Of a DNA stretch of 22,208 nt, positions 17,411-22,208 are shown one piece after another (within the stretch, counting starts at the first letter, position 1; each line of letters starts with the position of its first letter). Source of the stretch: JAMCRD01 sp964633405 (lineage in GTDB: Bacteria; Patescibacteriota; Minisyncoccia; UBA6257; Colwellbacteraceae). The stretch covers positions 1-22,208 of the forward strand of contig CAZWFV010000009.1 in assembly GCA_964633405.1 (NCBI GenBank). Direction: 5' to 3'. A program made the translations under genes and the position numbers. The notes below the pieces were generated by a model. That model searched no databases, had not been told where the DNA came from, and saw only the letters and a program-made list of their open reading frames with translations.

Positions 17411-17458
17411 ATGACTGCCTGCTGTTTATGTCCAGGCCCAAAAGTAAAGATATATTAG
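17411..17458 (+). other. Possible 15-codon leader ORF overlapping the HAD gene start
   Basis: AGGGAGG at 17398-17404 is the best Shine-Dalgarno in this part of the window and sits 6 bases before an ATG at 17411. That ATG opens a 15-codon frame (MTACCLCPGPKVKIY), out of frame with the HAD gene at 17428 and ending inside it. An inverted repeat AGGCAG/CTGCCT (17402-17407, 17415-17420) places this ATG in a 7-base loop and part of the ribosome site in the stem. It could be a leader peptide controlling the downstream gene, or chance. Confidence 0.3.
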
Positions 17459-17895
17459 GAATAGATTGCGGCGAAGTCATTTTATATAGTCTGAGCGGTA
17501 AACCCGTTCCGGGCGCCTTTGACAACATAAAGAGGGTGGTCGAATCTGGAAGGTTCGCCAAGATATGCGTCGTCTCGAAGGTCACCCCCTTGCTCAGGTT
17601 CACCTTCGTCTGGAGATTGTGGTACCTAAACTTCTGGAAGTACACCGGCGTTCCGAGGAAGAATCTATTCTTCTGCAGCGAGCATGAGGACAAGGCCGAA
17701 ATATGCGAACAGCTGGGCATAACCCACTTCGTCGATGACAGGCTACGCGTGCTTGATTGCCTGAAGACGGTGAATAACCGCTATGCCCTCAACCCCGACC
17801 TGTCCGGGAGGCAGTTGAGGAAATATGCCGATGCGGCCAGGGAGGCGACCATAGTCGATTCGTGGCAAGAGCTGTTACCGCTGCTGGTCGGTTGA
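17428..17895 (+). CDS. HAD-like protein, probably degenerate hydrolase
   Basis: A 155-residue protein with a small HAD-superfamily outline. Motif I-like DILGIDCGEVIL carries Asp13 as possible nucleophile, ICVVSK gives Ser50 and Lys51 (motif II-like), KAEICEQLGITHFVDDR gives Lys89 (motif III) and Asp103/Asp104 (motif IV). The second acid of the usual DxD motif is replaced by Gly15, so it may bind rather than cleave phosphate, or use a modified mechanism. The ATG at 17428 has no ribosome site of its own; the good one belongs to a short overlapping frame. Its stop is one base before xseA, so it is first in the exonuclease VII operon. A link to nucleotide or DNA-end processing is suggested only by that position. 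Confidence in the fold is moderate. Confidence 0.65.
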   Translation: MSRPKSKDILGIDCGEVILYSLSGKPVPGAFDNIKRVVESGRFAKICVVSKVTPLLRFTFVWRLWYLNFWKYTGVPRKNLFFCSEHEDKAEICEQLGITHFVDDRLRVLDCLKTVNNRYALNPDLSGRQLRKYADAAREATIVDSWQELLPLLVG

Positions 17896-17896
17896 T

Positions 17897-19024
17897 ATGG
17901 AGGATTATTCGCCCAAGAGAGTCTTTACCGTCAGCGAATATATAGAGCTGCTGAACGCCTTCCTGGAAGGGCAGGAAGTGAAGGTGTTGGGGGAAGTGTC
18001 GGAACTGAAGCGGGCCGCATCCGGCCACGTTTACTTCTCGGTGAAGGATAAGGGAGGCGAAGCCGTGCTTAACTCGATTATCTGGAGCCGGAACTACGAA
18101 CTGTGCGGTGTGAAACTGGAGGTGGGTATGGAAGTTATCCTGAACGGTCATCCCAGCATATATGCCCCCACCGGAAGACTGTCTTTCGTGGCGAATACGG
18201 TGGAACTGGTCGGCGAGGGTGCATTGAAGAAGGCTTACGACGAACTTAAGAAAAAGTTTGAGCGGGAGGGAGCCTTCGCTCCGGAGAGGAAACGTCCCAT
18301 CCCGAAGTTCGTGCAGCGGATAGGGGTGATCACCTCAAGGGAAGGGGCGGTCATCCACGATTTCGTGAACAATCTGGGCAAATTCGGCTTCAAGGTCCTG
18401 TTGGTTAATTCGCGGGTTGAAGGGCAGGCGGCGACAAGAGACCTGCTTGCGGCGATGAAAACCATGTGCAAGCAGGACATCGAGGTCTTGGTCATAATCC
18501 GCGGTGGGGGATCGCTGGAATCCCTGCAGGCTTTCAATAATGACAAACTGGTGAGGGAGGTCTTGGACTTCCCGGTGCCGGTGATTGCCGGCATCGGCCA
18601 TGACCAGGATGTGCCGCTGTTGGCGCTGGCCGCTGACCAGATGGTCTCGACGCCCACGGCCGCGGCGCACCTGGTCAATAGCTCCTGGGAGGAGGCTTAC
18701 GCCAGGATCCATCAGGTCGGATATATATTAAGCCGGATAAGCCAGGAGTTCGACCGGATACGGGCCGATTTGGACACGGCTTGGAGTTCGATGGTTGACC
18801 ATACTGAACAGCGGATCGGCGCGCTTAAGGAACGGCTGGGGATGTACGAGGGATCGATCCGGCTGAACGATCCCGAACGTCAGTTGAGGCTGGGATATTC
18901 TATAGTGAGGATGAATGGTAAAATTGTGCGTAGTGTAAGGGGAGTGTCCGTCGGCGACACGCTCGATACGGAGCTCGGCGACGGCAAGATACAGTCGGAG
19001 ATAAAAAACAAGAATGGCCGCTAA
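17897..19024 (+). CDS. xseA: Exodeoxyribonuclease VII large subunit
   Basis: Catalytic subunit of the ATP-independent single-strand exonuclease ExoVII, active in mismatch repair and DNA-damage processing. The N-terminal OB fold is seen in FTVSEYIELLNAFL and VLGEVSELKRAASGHVYFS. The catalytic domain shows GVITSREGAVIHDF, IIRGGGSLESLQAFNNDKLV, IAGIGHDQDVPLLALAAD and STPTAAAHLV. The C-terminal LGYSIVRMNGKIVRSV and SVGDTLDTELGDG are typical. At 375 residues it is much shorter than the about 456 of E. coli, the loss falling mainly in the coiled-coil arm that carries small subunits. It begins one base after the HAD-like gene and overlaps xseB by 11 bases. Confidence 0.97.
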   Translation: MEDYSPKRVFTVSEYIELLNAFLEGQEVKVLGEVSELKRAASGHVYFSVKDKGGEAVLNSIIWSRNYELCGVKLEVGMEVILNGHPSIYAPTGRLSFVANTVELVGEGALKKAYDELKKKFEREGAFAPERKRPIPKFVQRIGVITSREGAVIHDFVNNLGKFGFKVLLVNSRVEGQAATRDLLAAMKTMCKQDIEVLVIIRGGGSLESLQAFNNDKLVREVLDFPVPVIAGIGHDQDVPLLALAADQMVSTPTAAAHLVNSSWEEAYARIHQVGYILSRISQEFDRIRADLDTAWSSMVDHTEQRIGALKERLGMYEGSIRLNDPERQLRLGYSIVRMNGKIVRSVRGVSVGDTLDTELGDGKIQSEIKNKNGR

Positions 19025-19223
19025 GAAACAAAGCGAATTCAGGCACCATCTGGAGGAAATAGCTAGAATCCTGGAGTGGTTCGATTCACAGGAGGAATTG
19101 GACGTGGAACAGACCCTGGGAAAAATAAGCAGGGCCTCCGTCCTGATCAAAGCCAGCAGGAAGAGGCTGGCCGAGATAGAGAACGAGTTCAAGGAGATCA
19201 AAAAGGACGTCCAGGTCGATTAG
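19014..19223 (+). CDS. xseB: Exodeoxyribonuclease VII small subunit
   Basis: A 69-residue helical protein, normal for XseB. It shows FRHHLEEIARILEWFDSQ, LDVEQTLGKISRASVLIKAS and an acidic, lysine-rich coiled end (RLAEIENEFKEIKKDV). The usual XseB core pattern (LEEIV..LE.G...LE.SL..YE.G) is recognisable but loosened. Several copies bind the helical arm of XseA and are needed for stable, active ExoVII. The start ATG lies inside the end of xseA (11-base overlap) with no Shine-Dalgarno, so translation is coupled. Confidence 0.9.
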   Translation: MAAKKQSEFRHHLEEIARILEWFDSQEELDVEQTLGKISRASVLIKASRKRLAEIENEFKEIKKDVQVD

Positions 19224-19245
19224 CAATATAATATAGGACGACAAC

Positions 19246-19848
19246 ATGGCTGAAGGCGCCCAGAGGTTAAATATAGATAAAACAAAGACGGCTATAGTCG
19301 TCATCGACCTGCAGCGGGGGATTGTAGCCATGCAGGCCGAACCGCAGCCCTCAAGTGTAGTGATAGACAACGCCTCTAGGCTGGTCTCAGTGTTTCGCAA
19401 GAACGGTATGCCTATATTCCTAGTGAGGGTGACTCCGTCTGCCGATCTGAAAGATACGTTGCAGCCGGTCGCGGACGCCACGCCCACCAAATTCGAGAGA
19501 ACCGCGGACTGGGCTGAGTTTGTCCCGGCGCTTAATCCTCAACCCACCGATTTCGTTATCACCAAGCGGCAGTGGAGCGCTTTCTACGGAACGGAGCTCG
19601 ATCTCCAGTTAAGGAGAAGGGGAATAACAACGATAGTGTTGTGCGGGATCGCCACCAATATAGGCGTGGAGAGCACGGCACGCATCGCCTACGAACTCGG
19701 CTACAACCAGATATTCGTGGAGGATGCCATGGCTGCCCGCTATCGGGAGGAGCACGACCATACTTTGAAGTTCATATTCAAGCGGATCGGGCGGGTCTGC
19801 AAGGCGGGCGACATATTGGCCGAAGTGGCCAACCTTGAACAGATATAG
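19246..19848 (+). CDS. Isochorismatase-fold hydrolase lacking the catalytic cysteine
   Basis: A 200-residue isochorismatase-like protein. VVIDLQRG gives Asp21, ITKRQWSAFYGTELDLQL gives Lys107, and VLCGIATNIGVESTARIAYELGY contains the nucleophile position. That position is Gly140 instead of the cysteine of cysteine-hydrolase members such as nicotinamidase. Subfamilies with Gly here, including true isochorismatases, use a different mechanism, so this is likely a genuine subfamily feature rather than damage. AGGA at 19235-19238 sits 7 bases before the ATG and serves as ribosome site. TATAAT at 19227-19232 might add a local promoter. It is probably the last gene of the xseAB operon and ends 16 bases before a strong terminator. 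Substrate unknown. Confidence 0.88.
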   Translation: MAEGAQRLNIDKTKTAIVVIDLQRGIVAMQAEPQPSSVVIDNASRLVSVFRKNGMPIFLVRVTPSADLKDTLQPVADATPTKFERTADWAEFVPALNPQPTDFVITKRQWSAFYGTELDLQLRRRGITTIVLCGIATNIGVESTARIAYELGYNQIFVEDAMAARYREEHDHTLKFIFKRIGRVCKAGDILAEVANLEQI

Positions 19849-19863
19849 CGGTTAGCGGCAATT

Positions 19864-19892
19864 AAAAGCAGCCGTTTTATACGGCTGCTTTT
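19864..19892. terminator. Bidirectional rho-independent terminator
   Basis: AAAAGCAGCCGT at 19864-19875 pairs perfectly over 12 bp with 19881-19892, with loop TTTAT. The A-run and T-run make it work in both directions. It separates the convergent isochorismatase-like gene and the minus-strand phosphoesterase-like gene. Confidence 0.88.
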
Positions 19893-19909
19893 ATCCCCCT
19901 GAAGGGGAT
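19893..19909. other. Second small hairpin after the terminator
   Basis: ATCCCC at 19893-19898 and GGGGAT at 19904-19909 form a 6-bp stem with a CTGAA loop, abutting the terminator stem. It may strengthen termination of the minus-strand transcript or protect its 3' end. Confidence 0.4.
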
Positions 19910-19942
19910 CGGTTCGGTATCGGTCGTCGTGCTCTTGTCATA

Positions 19943-22000
19943 CTACCGCCAGAGTCCGTCGAACTGTTTCGACAGTCTCGTGCACAGTCCAGAAACGTTC
20001 TCATTGGTGAGATTTTCCGCATATACAATCTTCTCATCCTCCTTGGCGATGTCCGTGGAATATTCCACGCTGGCCCAGAGAATCTGTCCGGAAGCATTGA
20101 GGCAGACCCGGCTCTTGGCGAGCCCATGGTCGACCACCTTGTTCTGGTTGCTCTCGAACGAAGAGTCGTATATCTGCGCTCCAGTCATGACCCCGAAGGT
20201 CGTCTTTCCCCAGTTGCTGTGGAAGATAGCCGCAGCTTCATGGAAATTGGCGACATCGACGATGGCGAGGGCGCGGGTCACGCGATCCGGCCAGTCCTTC
20301 ATCGACTCCTGAAAGAAATTCGAGGTCTCCTGGATGCGGATGCCCTTGGACTTCGTCCGGCTCTGGAAAGGATGCTTCACTCCGATAGGGATGCCGTTCA
20401 CTTTTACCACCCGGTTCTCGCCGATGCGCAGGATTTTCTCGTTGACCATACGTTCGACAAGTTCCGTATCCACTTCCTTGCAATGCTTGGATTCGAGGAA
20501 ATGGATTATCTGGGAGATCAGCAAGCTGCGGAGTTCGGCGTCGAAGATCATAAGCGGGACGGAATTCTTCGAGCCGCTGAAACGCGGTTCGTCGTGATTA
20601 CCGTGCTTATAGGCGAAGGTGATCAAGCAGCGTTCCAGGATGTCCTTAGAGCGGCACCGCTTCATTCTTAACTTACCGAAGCGGTGTGCGAATATCCTCA
20701 TGATGATCCAGGCCTGCATCTTGGCCGCCAGCGATTCGTGTTTGTCCGGTCCGTTCAGGATCGGCAGGAGCTCCCCATTGTATTCGTAGTTATGGGAAAT
20801 GCCCTGAATCACGTCGCCGTTGGACACGATTACGTCGGCATCCACGGCCAGTTCTGGCTCGTCGCGGAGGACCGTGTAGTAGAGGGTCTTCAGCGAACCA
20901 ACATGCCAGCACGATTTCGCCACCTGGGCGATCTCGCGGCTGTCCTTAAGGAATTCGTCGAGGGTCACGCGGCCCTGATTACTCAGGTTCTCACTGACCG
21001 CAAAACGGTTTACCTTCTTGTTGTAGCTGAGCACCCTCCACTTAACGAGCTGCTTCACGTACTTGTCGGTTTTCTCCTTCGACCAGTTGCGAACTTCGCC
21101 TCCCTGCGGATGGTTAATCCGGAAGCGGATTGTAGTGATGCTGGCACCACCCGGCTTGAGGGCTTCGATCACTCTGCGGTGACGGCGCGTCAGATGCTTG
21201 GGTATGACCAGATCTTTCTCGCTAAAGATGATCGTACGGAAATCATAGAATTTCGGCAAAATCCGAAACTTTCCGCCGTTCAGCTTAGTGATCTTGACCA
21301 CCACACCACCGACCATGTTCTCCGTCGACAATTGCTCGTCGATCTTGTGACATGTCGGGGCTGAAATCGCTGGGACTCCCTTGTACCTCGGGATGAAAGC
21401 ACCGACTCCGGTGCAACCTACGAGGATAAGCGAGGGACGAGGAGAGAAAGTCCGCGAGGAAAAGCCGTTGATGAGACGTTGCATCAGACCAGTTACGTTC
21501 TCGTAGAACCAAGGGGTCTTGCGGGGGACAATGGTGCGCATGTCGCCGAATCCCGGGAGCTGGATAGTAAACTTCGTTTCTGGATCATCTGAGATCCGTA
21601 CGTCTTTACGCATTCTGACCAGCTCTTCTAACACTTTCATACCAATCGGTCGGTCGTAGACCCTCTGGGCTACGACGATATGGTAGTTTATGTTGCCGAC
21701 CCTGGGCAGGAACTCGTCTAATGCCTGCGCGGTCTCCTGGATGAACTCATCCGTAACTTCGGTTCTCCTGTCCTCACGCTCCTTCGGCGCCACGCCCTTC
21801 AACTCCTCCTTCAAGCGGTGTTTCAGCAGCGATTCCAACTCCTTGCCGGCCAGCACATGCCCGCCGATTACAATGAACCCGACCTTCTCTTTCTCCGCAA
21901 TCTCTTTTATGAGCTGCGGGAGATAGGCCCGGCTGCGGGCAGGAAAATCAAGTCCGGACATGAAGAGGAACGAGACCGAATTTCTCTTGTTTTCGATCAT
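19943..22000 (-). CDS. Large protein with two metallophosphoesterase-like halves and a middle winged-helix-like region
   Basis: I start at the ATG at 22000 (685 residues) because GGAGG at 22008-22012 lies 7 bases upstream; a GTG at 22030 is in frame but has no such site. The C-terminal half carries phosphoesterase motifs: SCWHVGS (363-369), SNGDVIQG (393-400, Asp396), YKHGNHDEPRF (464-474), VKHP (541-544) and ANFHEA (584-589). Two metal-ligand positions are changed (Cys364 for Asp, Asn585 for His). The N-terminal half (about 9-260) resembles a second copy with worn motifs: FLFMSGLDF, IVIGGHVLAG and LVGCTGVGAF stand where SDLH, GDLLxG and GHTH are expected, so it is probably inactive. Residues about 268-340 look like a winged helix. 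The protein is cytosolic, with no membrane segment or signal. A nucleic-acid phosphodiesterase is possible; function unknown. Confidence 0.7.
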   Translation of the reverse strand: MIENKRNSVSFLFMSGLDFPARSRAYLPQLIKEIAEKEKVGFIVIGGHVLAGKELESLLKHRLKEELKGVAPKEREDRRTEVTDEFIQETAQALDEFLPRVGNINYHIVVAQRVYDRPIGMKVLEELVRMRKDVRISDDPETKFTIQLPGFGDMRTIVPRKTPWFYENVTGLMQRLINGFSSRTFSPRPSLILVGCTGVGAFIPRYKGVPAISAPTCHKIDEQLSTENMVGGVVVKITKLNGGKFRILPKFYDFRTIIFSEKDLVIPKHLTRRHRRVIEALKPGGASITTIRFRINHPQGGEVRNWSKEKTDKYVKQLVKWRVLSYNKKVNRFAVSENLSNQGRVTLDEFLKDSREIAQVAKSCWHVGSLKTLYYTVLRDEPELAVDADVIVSNGDVIQGISHNYEYNGELLPILNGPDKHESLAAKMQAWIIMRIFAHRFGKLRMKRCRSKDILERCLITFAYKHGNHDEPRFSGSKNSVPLMIFDAELRSLLISQIIHFLESKHCKEVDTELVERMVNEKILRIGENRVVKVNGIPIGVKHPFQSRTKSKGIRIQETSNFFQESMKDWPDRVTRALAIVDVANFHEAAAIFHSNWGKTTFGVMTGAQIYDSSFESNQNKVVDHGLAKSRVCLNASGQILWASVEYSTDIAKEDEKIVYAENLTNENVSGLCTRLSKQFDGLWR

Positions 22001-22007
22001 ATAATTG

Positions 22008-22012
22008 CCTCC
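22008..22012 (-). promoter_or_regulatory. Shine-Dalgarno deciding the start of the 685-residue protein
   Basis: GGAGG on the minus strand, 7 bases before ATG 22000. It is one of the few strong ribosome sites in this window and argues against the GTG at 22030. Confidence 0.75.
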
Positions 22013-22022
22013 ATCCTTAAAC

Positions 22023-22042
22023 GCCGCCACGGGAATGGCGGC
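22023..22042 (-). other. Stem-loop in the 5' leader
   Basis: GCCGCCA (22023-22029) pairs with TGGCGGC (22036-22042), giving a 7-bp GC stem with a 6-base loop about 10 bases before the ribosome site of the minus-strand gene. There is no T-run, so it is more likely a leader structure than a terminator. Confidence 0.45.
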
Positions 22043-22208
22043 TTAGGACGAGAGGTTGTTTGTTTTAATAAGAGTTACGACCCCTCAATAACCCGCCGCT
22101 TTCCGCGGACGTGTCTAATGCGATTGGAGCACAATCGACCAGGTTTTTAAGGAACTCCTATTGCCTAATTTATGCAATTTTATGGCCTAAAGGTCAAGTG
22201 GCGATGTG
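22043..22208 (-). promoter_or_regulatory. Non-coding end of the window: probable promoter and leader
   Basis: No convincing coding frame or tRNA is seen on either strand in these 166 bases. On the minus strand TTGACC (22192-22197) is a good -35. CATAAA (22169-22174) or the overlapping TAAATT follows at 17-19 bases as a weak -10. This would give a leader of about 160 bases. The leader includes a 6-bp hairpin CGATTG/CAATCG (22121-22126, 22132-22137). Another gene may begin beyond the window. Confidence 0.4.

Noticed and set aside
20684..21364. Plus-strand frame of 226 codons opposite the large phosphoesterase-like gene
   Set aside because: The minus-strand frame has a ribosome site and phosphoesterase motifs; the plus frame has neither.
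22043..22208. Possible tRNA or riboswitch in the non-coding end
   Set aside because: No cloverleaf, no T-arm consensus and no known riboswitch core could be fitted on either strand.

Overview
The window reads as a gene-dense piece of a bacterial chromosome with the standard stop code (TGA is used as a stop, e.g. at 6632-6634 and 9665-9667). Exonuclease VII (xseA/xseB) points to Bacteria. The protein style points to a candidate-phyla-radiation (Patescibacteria) genome: an ATP-cone/PD-(D/E)xK protein, a D-lactate-dehydrogenase-like enzyme with a charged insert, PEP synthase, a compact enolase and many short-spaced genes. That placement rests on protein resemblance, not on a tree. Ile ATA and Arg AGG codons are frequent, and clear Shine-Dalgarno sequences precede only a few starts.

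Layout. 1-681: 3' part of an ATP-cone nuclease-like gene. 709-6634: a tightly coupled carbon-metabolism operon of glycerate 2-kinase, PEP synthase, D-2-hydroxyacid/lactate dehydrogenase and a divergent enolase, with an AI-2E-family membrane protein following at 6668-7693. 7694-7801: a short AT-rich gap with a consensus DnaA box inside a 12-bp palindrome. 7802-13608: two overlapping multi-module GH130-like genes, then an FAD-linked GlcD-type oxidase and a free-standing TipAS-domain protein. 13612-16788, minus strand: a HerA/DUF87 ATPase followed by a membrane-anchored metallophosphoesterase, convergent with the previous unit across only 3 bases. 16969-17331: a small zinc-ribbon/one-TM protein ended by a strong terminator. 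17428-19848: a HAD-like protein, xseA, xseB and an isochorismatase-fold hydrolase, ended by a terminator shared with the convergent minus-strand gene. 19943-22000, minus strand: a large protein with two phosphoesterase-like halves, preceded by a 208-base non-coding stretch with hairpins.

How the genes may work together. Glycerate kinase makes 2-phosphoglycerate, which enolase turns into PEP. PEP synthase links PEP to pyruvate, and the NAD-dependent dehydrogenase links pyruvate to D-lactate (or hydroxypyruvate to glycerate). No phosphoglycerate mutase is needed. The downstream FAD oxidase is of the glycolate/D-lactate family, so both ends of a small C3 acid pathway lie within 13 kb. The GH130 proteins suggest phosphorolysis or hydrolysis of mannosides, but substrates cannot be read from the sequence. 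Nuclease/ATPase functions (HerA, ExoVII, the ATP-cone nuclease) form a second theme. No rRNA, tRNA, CRISPR array, insertion sequence or prophage was seen.
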